Positions 1 through 8,715 of a stretch of 17,000 nt of DNA are shown one piece after another. The position numbers were made by a program, and so were the translations under genes. Origin of the DNA: Chrysomallon squamiferum (lineage: Eukaryota > Mollusca > Gastropoda > Neomphalida > Peltospiridae). Position 1 is the stretch's first letter; the number at the start of each line of letters is the position of its first letter. The DNA lies in assembly GCA_012295275.1 (NCBI GenBank), contig CM022665.1, forward strand, positions 11,414,476 through 11,431,475, given 5' to 3'. The notes under the pieces are model-generated. The model was not told where the DNA came from. It saw nothing but the letters and a program-made list of their open reading frames with translations, and did no database searches.

Positions 1-286
1 TAACCGAGTTTAAACAGCCGAGTGCAAATCACCTTGCTAGTAGTAATGTATCTGGTTTTGTGAGAAACACTTTGGGGATAATCATCAGCAATAAAACTTA
101 ATTGTGCGAATTATTTAAAATCAACCTGAGGCGATGAAAATTATATAGCCTAAACATTTATTTTCCTTGGAATTGATATACAAATATGAGTTCATAAATA
201 CTTGCTAATGGTAAATATGTGCTTTTCATTTCAGTGTATACGTATCTTTAGCGTACTCTTTATTTTCTTCATTTATATAATACTAG
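1..286. other. Unique AT-rich DNA, no gene seen
   Basis: I see no convincing frame, RNA gene or repeat here. The last 35 bases form a pyrimidine-rich run ending in ACTAG, which could serve as a splice acceptor for the candidate exon that follows. Confidence 0.5.
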
Positions 287-326
287 TCTGCCAATGATGT
301 GGAAGACTAACTACACGAGAAAGAAG
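287..326 (+). CDS. Candidate 40-nt exon, unidentified
   Basis: A pyrimidine-rich stretch (about 250-275) ends in AG at 285-286. Forty bases later AAG is followed by GTAAAA, a moderate donor. One frame is open after an initial single base: LPMMWKTNYTRKK, ending in phase 0. The product is not recognised. Arguments for it are the paired splice-like signals and a donor phase that matches the next candidate exon at 780. Against it, an open frame this short is easily found by chance. It could simply be intron or intergenic sequence. Confidence 0.1.
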
Positions 327-331
327 GTAAA

Positions 332-472
332 ATGGCTGCTTGCATATTACTAGTCGTGATTTTTGTTAATTTAATTGTAATATCCCTCTACAAACACAAA
401 ACACTAGTTTTACTTTGTTATTGTGAAAGGATGGTTTTAGAAAGAAGAAACAGTAATTTGGAATTACGTTAA
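332..472 (+). CDS. Small ORF, 46 aa, possible membrane microprotein
   Basis: The frame runs from an ATG in a strong start context (A at -3, G at +4) to TAA at 470-472. The first 19 residues (MAACILLVVIFVNLIVISL) are almost all hydrophobic. They are followed by YKHK and, at the C-terminus, a charged tail containing ERRNSNLELR. This layout fits a signal-anchored microprotein with a basic and acidic tail. No family is recognised. Frames of this length are common in DNA this AT-rich, and T-rich codons read as hydrophobic residues, so chance is the leading alternative. Confidence 0.15.
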   Translation: MAACILLVVIFVNLIVISLYKHKTLVLLCYCERMVLERRNSNLELR

Positions 473-779
473 ATGTATTAAAGGCTGTTATCTAAAGGTG
501 AGAAAAGATCTGAACATAATAAACGTAACATGTTTGAAAAAAATGAGTTTTTTTTTTTAATAACTTTTATCTGAAAATAGTCATCAAAATACATTTACCT
601 TTACTTGTAGAATCATAGCAACAGTGGAAGTGCTTTTCTTTTGGATTTTTTTTCTTTCTTTTTTTTTCAGTTAAAAATAAATGTTTCAAAAATATTTCAT
701 TTTGGTGTGTTTTTGTTGTTGTTGTAGTTATTATCTTTACCTCTCTCTGTCATTTTTTACTTTCATTATTCTACTATAG

Positions 780-842
780 AAAATGAACGGATTATTGCGA
801 GTAGAACGCGAAGATGACAACGACAGAGATATGTGTGCAAAG
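780..842 (+). CDS. Candidate 63-nt internal exon, unidentified
   Basis: An extended pyrimidine-rich stretch (about 730-770) ends in CTATAG at 774-779. The exon would close with AAG before GTTTGT at 843. It is 63 nt long and is open in only one frame, phase 0 at both ends; the other two frames hit TGA. The peptide starts KMNGLLRVER and continues EDDNDRDMCAK, an unusually charged, hydrophilic composition for AT-rich noncoding DNA. The ATG at 783 also has A at -3, so it could instead be a start codon in a first coding exon. The donor is only moderate (GTTTGT), and no family is recognised. Confidence 0.2.
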
Positions 843-1120
843 GTTTGTTATATCCTAAGGGCAGTTACCTAGACGACAATCTTACCTAAATATAGATGAC
901 CTTACGTTTGATGTTGATACAGTAAAATGAACATATATTTCCTATAAATATGTCAGTTAGGACGTCAAATGAAAACTAATTTCTCGTTCCAGCTCGTTCT
1001 AGCTCATTAAAGGCTATGGCGTATGTTTTCCAGTTTATGGTAAGGTGCATATAAAAGATCCTTTCTTGCTAATAGGAAAAGTGTAGCCAGTCCGAAGAGC
1101 ATTTCTGAATGGTTCTATAT
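843..1120. other. Unique AT-rich DNA, no gene seen
   Basis: There is no long frame. A splice-like pair (acceptor TTCCAG ending at 992, donor ATG followed by GTAAGG at 1040) brackets 47 nt. Competing acceptors in different frames are equally good, so I do not call an exon. Confidence 0.4.
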
Positions 1121-1136
1121 CATGCGCATGACGTCA
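1121..1136. promoter_or_regulatory. NRF1-like half-site abutting a perfect CRE palindrome
   Basis: CATGCGCATG (1121-1130, palindromic) overlaps TGACGTCA (1129-1136). The second is the exact cAMP-response element bound by CREB/ATF bZIP dimers. The first contains TGCGCATG, one arm of the NRF1 site. Both lie in a very AT-rich surrounding. No core promoter is seen beside them, so a promoter or enhancer role is inferred only from the motifs. Confidence 0.3.
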
Positions 1137-1311
1137 TAACCGTAAATTAAAAATATTTTGGGTGCAGTGTTGAATAAATACAGACTGAATTAATTATAAA
1201 ATATTTACATACAAGACTACGTTCAAAGGAATAACTAGTTTAATTTAAAACTAATTCAATAAAGTTCTTCTTTACATCCAAAGAAAGTAAATACTTGAAA
1301 TCTTGTACCAG

Positions 1312-1329
1312 AAAAAAAAAAAAAAAAAA
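1312..1329. repeat. Poly-A run, A18
   Basis: Eighteen uninterrupted A residues. No retroposon body or target duplication was seen beside it, so it is called only as a homopolymer. Confidence 0.9.
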
Positions 1330-1750
1330 TAGAAAAGCAACTAATTTCTTATTTAAACAGACTTAGTAAACAATAGTTTTCAGTATAAAAATTAGAGATA
1401 AAACTTATAAAACATATCTTTACATTAGTGTTAATGTTTTTGTCAGCACTGAGCCTTGTGTTTATTAAATACTGAAAATCTCTGAAAAAGACTGGGAAAG
1501 TATTTAAAAGACAACTGCAATTTTCAAAATTAAAATCTGTGAGATTCTTCTGCTGTTAATGTAATAGTAATATGTTTCTATAAATAAAAAACAAATACAT
1601 TTTTGAGAATAAGCTCTGTTATATTTATTTATCTTTACAATAAATAAAAAGCATGGTCCCAGCTTCATTTCATTGATTTAAACAATTTGTTTGGTTGATG
1701 TGGGTTTTGTTGTTGCTGTTATTTTTCTAAATGTATTTTTTCCTTTATTT
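1330..1750. other. Unique AT-rich DNA, no gene seen
   Basis: Stop codons are dense in all frames and no repeat or motif stands out. Confidence 0.5.
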
Positions 1751-1770
1751 ATATTATATTATATTATATT
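1751..1770. repeat. (ATATT)4 pentanucleotide repeat
   Basis: Four perfect ATATT units, preceded by T-rich sequence. Confidence 0.85.
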
Positions 1771-1841
1771 TCGTCTTTTTGATTAGCTAAACGAAAATTT
1801 AAACTAAGTATTCCAATAAACTTATCATTATGTTGACGATG

Positions 1842-1877
1842 ATCATCATCATCATCATCAACATTATTATTATTATT
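1842..1877. repeat. Compound (ATC)n-(ATT)5 microsatellite
   Basis: About six ATC units (1842-1860) pass through a short junction into five ATT units (1863-1877). The one-base change between the units suggests a point mutation spread by slippage. Confidence 0.85.
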
Positions 1878-2574
1878 TGTGTTATCTTTTACCAAAAAAA
1901 CACATCAGCAAACAAAAAACTGAATCTCTTTACAATGTGGCTAGTACAGTAATAACAACAATATAAAGTTTTACACCTTATTAACTTGCTAGAAGTAATT
2001 TGTCTAATCCTTATAAGAAAAATTAAAAAAATTAAAAAAAAGGAAAATTATATAAACGAAAAATGTATGCTTTAGCCTCAAACACTTTAAGCTTTGTTTA
2101 AATGGACACGCTAATCAAACTAATTAAGATTTATACTAGGCAGACAAAATTATCTTTACAGTAATCTTCAGCTAACCAAATTATGGAAGAGTGCTTTAGA
2201 TTACATAAAATTTAAACGAGGCAAAAACAAAAGCGAAAATTGCGACACAGTGAAATATAAAAAGTTAATCTTGTAAAGGACTGTTACTCTAACTTCTGTT
2301 TTCCATCATTTAAGAATTAATAACAAAGCTTTTAAATTATTGAACAGAGTTGCAAAGCTTAATGAATTAGTGAGCGTCTGATACAATAGACTCGATGATT
2401 CTGCATGCATCTTCTTTTAACACCCGCAGTTGGATGTCTGTATTGAATCATCATGCAAGGCAGCTATTGAAATAACACTGTATCAATAAATGAACAAATC
2501 GATGAAGATAAAATGCTTATTGATTAATCTGAAGAAGAGGAATAAAATAAATTTACATTCACAATGCGCTGGTG
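1878..2574. other. Unique AT-rich DNA, no gene seen
   Basis: No frame, RNA gene or splice pair of note was found. Short A-rich stretches occur near 2020-2045. Confidence 0.5.
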
Positions 2575-2595
2575 TTTTTTTTTTTTTTTTTTTTT
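2575..2595. repeat. Poly-T run, T21
   Basis: Twenty-one uninterrupted T residues. A further T-rich patch with single A interruptions follows at 2624-2644. Confidence 0.9.
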
Positions 2596-2711
2596 AAAGA
2601 TTTGATCGATTTTTGGTGGGGATTTTTTATTTTTTATTTTTTTTAACATTTGTATTTTATGTCGTTTCTATGTGAATACATTAGTGTCGCCGTATATAGC
2701 ATGAGGATTAA

Positions 2712-2732
2712 ATTATTATTATTATTATTATT
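2712..2732. repeat. (ATT)7 microsatellite
   Basis: Seven perfect ATT units. Confidence 0.9.
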
Positions 2733-2764
2733 ATATATTACCAGCTCTTGATGTATTAAAGACG

Positions 2765-2782
2765 TTTTTTTTTTTTTTTTTT
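2765..2782. repeat. Poly-T run, T18
   Basis: Eighteen uninterrupted T residues, about 170 bp after the T21 run and on the same strand. Confidence 0.9.
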
Positions 2783-4242
<1,460 letters not shown>

Positions 4243-4515
4243 TTGTGTAATAAAGATAACCTAAGACTGTTGACTCGGTGTTCGAATGGGTCACCATTCT
4301 TTTCGGAAACTATACCCTTGTTTTGTCAGTCGAATTGCGCACGAAAGAGTAACAAAAAGCCTGCCTGCAATCTTTTGAATATCTACTGTATCTATGTATT
4401 CAATCTTGTCACACGTCGTGGTTTATTTTGTATCTTATTGCAGAAAGCCTCGCTCGGTTTGTCATTCGAATACTCTTTAACAGACACGCCTAAACAATTC
4501 CAATACGTGTCATGA
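4243..4515 (+). other. 90-codon open frame without ATG start
   Basis: The frame opens at a TTG, with no ATG near its start, and ends in TGA at 4513-4515. The block is visibly less AT-rich than its flanks and holds several CpG dinucleotides. No acceptor of quality lies upstream and the product resembles no family I know. It is best read as a low-AT unique block, possibly a conserved noncoding element, rather than a gene. Confidence 0.15.
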
Positions 4516-4599
4516 TTCTAGTAGTTGATTACACTTAAACTTGATGGTCAATATTTGCCCGCCACCTCGAACAAACACGCGCCAGATACCGCTACTTAC

Positions 4600-4682
4600 C
4601 TGATAGTATTCGCATTCATTTTAATGTCTGATGTCCACTTGCATTGGTTCACAAAGCATGTACTTGTCCGTTTCGTGGTTGT
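4600..4682 (-). CDS. Candidate minus-strand exon ending at a perfect splice donor
   Basis: On the minus strand, CAG at 4602-4600 is followed by GTAAGT, the full nine-base consensus for a U1-type donor. The frame running into it is open for 27 codons from just after a TAA. Its C-terminal half reads TCFVNQCKWTSDIKMNANTI, a mixed and protein-like composition. An ATG at 4619-4617 with A at -3 could alternatively make this a first coding exon of six codons plus two bases (phase 2). The acceptor side is weak: a pyrimidine-rich stretch near 4711-4686 is followed by the first AG only after GGACA. The product is not recognised. Confidence 0.2.
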
Positions 4683-5104
4683 TTAATAAGGAGTGATGAA
4701 TCAGAAGTCACAGAAATTGACACCAGTATATACCGAATTCACACTGGTTTTTTTTTTTTAAATATAATAAATATACATAATACGAATCAGTTAATCGATA
4801 ACATGTGAAATGACAAGTCAGTGTGGAAAGTCTTTTCGTAAAGGAATTTACTCTTATCTTATTTAATTATTAATGACAGCTAGAAGATGGATGATAAAGA
4901 CAGCAACAACTATTGAAAACACAAGATATTGGTTTTCCATACTTCAGCACCGTATAATGTTTGCGATTATTAGGCACCAGACATATTATAGATGTTTATA
5001 GATTTCAAGACAAGAAATATGCGATAGCCATATCTTAGGCTGTTATTATTATTATCAGCAAGCCGCATGGAATATTTTTATATGCAATTTCCGATAGACA
5101 GTAA

Positions 5105-5248
5105 ACATATTCCACCGCCTTTGATTACCAATTCGTGCAGCAAATCCTGGAACGGATAACAGCCGAATGGGCTCTCAGAGAAGGTTTGACCCTACCATCC
5201 ATTCTGCGTCATAATCAGCAGAACTCGTCTTATTCTGTACTTCTCTAA
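5105..5248 (+). pseudogene. Protein-like open frame without ATG, unidentified
   Basis: Forty-seven codons stay open from just after a TAA to a TAA at 5246-5248. The central part reads QQILERITAEWALREGLTLP and then SILRHNQQ, a balanced, amphipathic composition unlike the Lys/Asn/Ile/Phe bias of frames in nearby AT-rich DNA. No ATG starts it. A possible acceptor CAG lies at 5138-5140, but its pyrimidine tract is weak. A poly-A signal and an A-run lie about 70 bases past the stop. It could be a terminal exon, a decayed retrocopy, or chance in a less AT-rich patch. No domain is recognised. Confidence 0.15.
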
Positions 5249-5314
5249 ATATTTTCTTTCTTTTGATGAGCTGATGCCGTGTTCAGTCATGTCATTTGAC
5301 GTGTCTGTATCTTG

Positions 5315-5329
5315 AATAAAAAAAAAATT
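5315..5329 (+). promoter_or_regulatory. AATAAA signal merging into an A-run
   Basis: AATAAA at 5315-5320 runs directly into a stretch of A. It lies 66 bases after the stop of the open frame at 5105-5248, a plausible 3' UTR distance. In DNA this AT-rich AATAAA is frequent, so only the position gives it any meaning. Confidence 0.15.
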
Positions 5330-5564
5330 AAATTACCAAGATACGAATAAGTAATCTGATACGTCATTTCGTTCTGTTTATATAATTTGTAGATTGGTAA
5401 ATCGAAAAACTATCCTGAATGGTAGAAAATGATTTCTTTCGAGTGAATGATTTGAATCGATGATAGCGCCGTTTATTAATTTTAAATTTTATTTTTTTGT
5501 TTTTGTTTTTAATATGGTGCTTGCATAAATAAGCTAAGTCAGTATTTAGAATGATATATATTCG

Positions 5565-5620
5565 TACATACATACATACATACATACATACATGCATACA
5601 TACATACATGCATACATACA

Positions 5621-5654
<34 letters not shown>

Positions 5655-5682
5655 CATACATACATACATACATACATACACA
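5565..5682. repeat. (TACA)n microsatellite, about 118 bp
   Basis: A tetranucleotide array with a few interruptions: CATGCATA twice (5591-5598, 5607-5614) and a TATTTACA break near 5621-5628. The right half (5625-5680) is perfect. Frames through it encode Tyr-Ile-His-Thr or Tyr-Val-Cys-Met runs and are not genes. Confidence 0.95.
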
Positions 5683-5841
5683 CGTACTACATATACAATA
5701 CATACAGAGACATATTCATTCATTAACAGACACAACAAACTGGACTCAAAACGGCCAAACACGCGAACGACTCATGAACTATCTCGACACACTATTTCAC
5801 AACCAAACAGACAAGTTTTCCTAGAATTTCGTTTACTGCCT

Positions 5842-5849
5842 GGCGCCAA
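5842..5849 (-). other. Possible tRNA primer-binding motif of an LTR element
   Basis: Read on the minus strand, AACA is immediately followed by TTGGCGCC. TGGCGCC is the start of primer-binding sites complementary to the 3' end of lysine tRNAs in many LTR retroelements, usually one or two bases after the LTR's terminal CA. Beyond these eight bases the match to a tRNA is not evident, so the call depends on the LTR interpretation of the neighbouring block. Confidence 0.2.
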
Positions 5850-5907
5850 TGTTACAAGATGTAAGCGTAGGTGAAAGCCACACGAAACGTGCCGGGGCAA
5901 CCGATGA

Positions 5908-6075
5908 ACTTGTACCTGTAGACTGATTCAGTGTCGTTACCAACACCTGTCCGTTACGCTAATTTGTTTGGTCGTGACAAACACAAAAGAGTTGACAGGG
6001 GAGAGAATACGAGAAGAAGTCCTCAATGAAATGATGAACCCGATTCTGGCCTACCGGGATTCTGGAAGGCAGTAA
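5908..6075 (+). other. 55-codon protein-like open frame inside the LTR-like block
   Basis: The frame is open from just after a TGA to a TAA at 6073-6075. The second half (residues about 28-55) reads ELTGERIREEVLNEMMNPIL and then AYRDSGRQ, which looks like real protein. The only ATG codons are late (6031, 6034), so it would need splicing; acceptors at 5920 and 5931 have poor pyrimidine tracts. It runs antisense to the proposed LTR and TATA box. Coding is possible but the better-than-average look may only reflect lower AT content. Confidence 0.12.
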
Positions 6076-6090
6076 TTTGTTTACTTGCCT

Positions 6091-6098
6091 TATTTATA
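6091..6098 (-). promoter_or_regulatory. TATA box on the minus strand
   Basis: The minus strand reads TATAAATAAGG, preceded by GCACG, a textbook TATA-box core in less AT-rich surroundings. Transcription would start roughly 30 bases further, around 6065, and read through the LTR-like block toward lower coordinates. Confidence 0.3.
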
Positions 6099-6132
6099 CG
6101 TGCAGTGGATGTAGGTGAAGCAAAAGATAAAA

Positions 6133-6197
6133 AGATGTATTAAATTGTAACAGAACGAAGTCAGAAATAAACAGATGTATTAAACTGTAAACTGAAC
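6133..6197. repeat. Imperfect direct repeat, 40-bp period
   Basis: AGATGTATTAAATTGTAACA at 6133-6152 recurs as AGATGTATTAAACTGTAAAC at 6173-6192, and both copies run on into GAAC. The second copy ends at the proposed LTR boundary. Confidence 0.7.
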
Positions 6198-6277
6198 ATA
6201 TTGGCGTTTTTGTTAACGCGGTGACAGATTTATTGTTTAACGGTAAGATTATTACTACTTTCTGTTTATTTTATTAC

Positions 6278-6336
6278 TTTATTTATTTATTTATTTTTAT
6301 ATATTTTTATTTATTTATTTATTTATTTTTTTTTTT
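6278..6336. repeat. (TTTA)n array ending in T11
   Basis: Two short runs of TTTA units are separated by a TATA-rich break, and the array ends in eleven T residues at 6326-6336. Confidence 0.85.
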
Positions 6337-6430
6337 AATTTGTTTATCTGTTCATTAGAAAATAAATGATCATCAGTTTTACTTTTTCTGTACTTATATT
6401 TTGTTTAATTAATTTCCTTGAAGCAGCTAA

Positions 6431-6445
6431 TATATATATATATAT
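6431..6445. repeat. (TA)7 tract
   Basis: Fifteen bases of perfect TA alternation. Confidence 0.85.
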
Positions 6446-6501
6446 GGATTTTTTTTCTTCTTCTCAGAACCTGATTTTAATTACATGCTTCAACATTTTA
6501 C

Positions 6502-6550
6502 TTTTTTTTTTTTTTTTTTTTAATTTTTAAATTTATTTATTTATTTATTT
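6502..6550. repeat. T20 run followed by (ATTT)n
   Basis: Twenty T residues (6502-6521) are followed, after a short A/T junction, by five ATTT units (6531-6550). Confidence 0.9.
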
Positions 6551-6584
6551 CTTTTTTTATTCTACTTCTTCGTCTCATTAATAG

Positions 6585-6630
6585 TGTTGTTGATGTTGAT
6601 GTTGTTGTTGTTATTATTATTATTATTATT
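6585..6630. repeat. (GTT/GAT)n-(ATT)6 compound repeat
   Basis: GTTGTTGAT-type triplets grade into six ATT units at 6613-6630. Confidence 0.85.
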
Positions 6631-6863
6631 AATATCATTATTTTGTGGAAACTTTCCTTTCGAACAACGATTTAATCGTTGACTGAACCAAACATCCTTA
6701 TTCTAAATCTAGTTTTAACAAGCAACCCAGCCCAGCATATCGATCCATTTCTATCACTTAATAATTTATTACATAACACGCCATTACTTTCTTTGTTACA
6801 GTCTTGTTTTTCAGCAATTTATATATGTTTTTTTTCAAGCTTGTCTGTTGATTTATAATGAAA

Positions 6864-6877
6864 CCTCTACGTAGGGG
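6864..6877. other. Near-perfect 14-nt palindrome
   Basis: CCTCTACGTAGGGG has an exact CTACGTAG core flanked by CC and GG, with one T:G mismatch pair. No function is assigned. Confidence 0.4.
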
Positions 6878-6921
6878 TGCGCAGTGTAATAAATAATTCT
6901 TCATTGAACTGATATGCTTTT

Positions 6922-7143
6922 TTGATTAATGAGATATTGTGGAACGTGCGTTCGATCAGAACTCACAGATCAAGCTGCAACACCTGTCTAGGTGGTCGAG
7001 GAAGTGAGAGCCAGGTTTTCTTGCTGACTGTCGACAACAGCGATTACTGGGACGTATATCTTGTTTGTGTATACATCAAACGGACGTATCGGCGCTGTTT
7101 ATATGACACGATAAATCCACATAACGTGATGTATGTTACATAG
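6922..7143 (+). other. 73-codon open frame without ATG start
   Basis: The frame opens at a TTG and closes at TAG. The middle (CLGGRGSESQVFLLTVDNSD) looks protein-like and the segment is less AT-rich than its flanks, but there is no ATG at the start, no clear acceptor and no known family. It is best treated as a low-AT unique block with an incidental frame. Confidence 0.12.
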
Positions 7144-7155
7144 CCATTTTCAAGC

Positions 7156-7165
7156 AAACCGGTTT
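7156..7165. promoter_or_regulatory. Perfect Grainyhead/CP2-type palindrome
   Basis: AAACCGGTTT contains AACCGGTT (7157-7164), the consensus octamer for Grainyhead-family factors of epithelial genes. A second perfect copy lies at 12562-12569. Function is inferred from the motif only. Confidence 0.3.
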
Positions 7166-7255
7166 TTCAGCAAGTTGCGTGAGAACAGAATAAATGTGTG
7201 TAGCTACCTCGCAGAGTAATTAAACTAGCAGAAATGTATGTATATTTTGACAGAA

Positions 7256-7260
<5 letters not shown>

Positions 7261-7298
<38 letters not shown>
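7261..7298. repeat. (CT)19 microsatellite, perfect
   Basis: An uninterrupted CT array of 38 bp, the shortest of the three CT tracts in the window. All three have the pyrimidines on the + strand. Confidence 0.95.
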
Positions 7299-7301
<3 letters not shown>

Positions 7302-7694
7302 AATTTTTTGTGTTTTTTTTGTTTAATGTATGCCAAGGTAATATTAAGAAATGGGTCGTAAACATTGTGTAACTATTATTCATTTACAACATATTAATCA
7401 GTAAGATATACATGACGTAATATTTTCTGTTTTTATTTAAACATGCCTAATTTTATGTCATGGTTTACGATAGATGAATGGCATTCATGCTGTCTTGTCA
7501 AGCACTGAAAACGTCGAGAAAAAAATAGATGATCTACATACAACTCGATTTGTTTTTGATATTTCGTATGTCATTTCGAAAAACCTCAATGATAGATTGA
7601 CAGACACCAAAACTATGTAATAATTTACACCATGGCAAAAAAAAAAACTAAGCTGCTAGATCTTTTATTTTGTTAGTTTTCTTTGTATGTCTAG
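7299..7694. other. Unique DNA, no gene seen; strong pyrimidine tract at its end
   Basis: Nothing codes here. The final 35 bases are T-rich and end in TGTCTAG, a good acceptor for the microexon that follows. An A11 run lies at 7637-7647. Confidence 0.5.
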
Positions 7695-7736
7695 ATACCT
7701 AATGATATAACGAAAGATGGGGAAAAGGTTGTTATG
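7695..7736 (+). CDS. Candidate 42-nt microexon, unidentified
   Basis: This is the best-supported exon-like unit. A T/C-rich tract of about 30 bases ends in CTAG at 7691-7694. The exon ends ATG before GTAAGT at 7737, a strong donor. It is exactly 14 codons, phase 0 at both ends, reading IPNDITKDGEKVVM, a hydrophilic, balanced peptide. An upstream AG at 7675-7676 is the only competing acceptor near the tract. Microexons of this size are common in neural genes of animals, but I cannot name the protein. The open frame alone is weak evidence at this length; the two splice signals carry the call. Confidence 0.3.
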
Positions 7737-8059
7737 GTAAGTCTACTTCGTTATTATTTAAGGTTAGTGTCTAGATTGAAATAAAACAATCATAGAAGAA
7801 TATATAATATATGTTTTAGCTTTTTCTTCGTATAGCTGCAGATTTTGTATTTTCAAGTTAAAAAGAAAAACATTTTCACCAAAAAGATTACTGGTGTTTC
7901 GTACGCGAATAAAAATGATTATTGTACAAAATAACTTTCACGTTAAATTATTATACATGTATTTGTCATTTGTTGACAAAAATTACTCGATATTCCGTTC
8001 TTCACAGACTTAATTTGCAGATGATAAAACACAGATACGCCGCGCGTGATTTTGACACT
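7737..8059. other. Unique AT-rich DNA, no gene seen
   Basis: There is no frame or repeat of note. If the microexon is real this is the start of its downstream intron. Confidence 0.5.
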
Positions 8060-8366
8060 TTAATTAAATGCTGAATCCGTCGTACAGATGTCCTTGTCAA
8101 TTCTCGTCTGCTTTTGTTTCTTCGTTAATTCCGCCAAAACGACAACAGCCATCTCGAACACGACTTTGTTCTGCGTCTCAGGCTTGACGTTATTGACGTT
8201 AACAAAATTAATCGAATTCCAAGTGTATTTGTTTATTCGTTTGTCAATCACTGTATTTCTCCTTTTAGTTGCCTGTCATCAGCATATGATTAAAGCCGCG
8301 GCATTTTATCTTCTAGATGCAGCGATAGAACACAGATACCCACTTCCATTTTGTGCAACTTGGTGA
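8060..8366 (+). CDS. 92-aa hydrophobic ORF with open antisense frame, unidentified
   Basis: The + frame starts at ATG 8088 and stops at TGA 8364-8366. Residues 1-16 (MSLSILVCFCFFVNSA) look like a signal peptide. A second hydrophobic segment (about residues 44-62, ending RLSITVFLLLVACHQ) could span a membrane. The antisense strand is also open for 63 codons from ATG 8251 down to 8060, and its C-terminal half (ELTKKQKQTRIDKDICTTDS) looks more like soluble protein. Both frames benefit from a less AT-rich, CpG-containing patch at 8040-8200. The start context of the + frame is weak (C at -3). No family is recognised on either strand; at most one is real. Confidence 0.15.
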
Positions 8367-8660
8367 TGTAAGACTATCACACACTACCTTTTCTTTTTGA
8401 CAAACACTAATATTCTCTACGGCACACAAGACTGCCGTCTTTGCACCTTCGTTGGGTGTAAAAACATTTTAAAATGACTGACTTATAATCATTTATGTTG
8501 TTGTTAATTGCCATTTCGTGTTATAAGATAGATTAGTAATTGATCCTTTTGGTATTTTGTTCTTATAAAGTGTCAGATTTGTGGGCTATTGTGAAAACTA
8601 TAATTTTATGAAGCTATAATGTTAGTGTTTTCAGCTGTTAATTAAAGGAGTGGTGAGAAA

Positions 8661-8715
8661 TAAAAAAATCAATAAATAAAAAAAATAAAAATAAATTAAT
8701 ATAAAATAAAAAAAA
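8661..8715. repeat. A-rich (AAAT)n-like low-complexity tract
   Basis: Irregular AAAT and AAAAAT units make up nearly all of this stretch. Confidence 0.8.

Larger units (their letters stand above)
5850..6198 (-). mobile_element. LTR-like block (possible solo or 5' LTR)
   Basis: On the minus strand this 349-bp block begins TGTTCAG and ends TTGTAACA, so it has the short inverted TGTT/AACA ends typical of LTRs. It contains a 40-bp-period direct repeat near its start, as U3 regions often do, and a TATA box about 100 bases in. A TTGGCGCC motif lies directly after its 3' end. It is less AT-rich than the DNA on either side. Against the call, I see no second LTR copy, no target-site duplication and no gag/pol coding, and the sequence beyond the motif soon enters a CATA array. 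It could instead be a promoter or a conserved block of a normal gene. Confidence 0.25.

Noticed and set aside
427-497. Possible exon ending at AAG before GTGAGA
   Set aside because: All three frames contain a stop between any plausible acceptor and the donor.
669-718. Strong acceptor-like TTTTTTTCAG at 661-670
   Set aside because: The downstream sequence is AT-rich with no adequate donor and gives a low-complexity peptide.
993-1039. 47-nt exon-like unit with GTAAGG donor
   Set aside because: Two acceptors ten bases apart give different open frames; the phase fits none of the other candidates.
4265-4285. GTTCGAAT resembling a tRNA T-loop box
   Set aside because: No A box, acceptor stem or cloverleaf partner upstream; no tRNA or tRNA-derived SINE could be built.
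5364-5874. Open frames encoding Tyr-Ile-His-Thr or Tyr-Val-Cys-Met repeats
   Set aside because: A tetranucleotide repeat reads through in all frames; the nonrepetitive tails are short and start inside the repeat.
8635-8652. 18-nt microexon between TTTTCAG and GTGAGA
   Set aside because: Too short to judge; splice-like pairs at this spacing arise often by chance.
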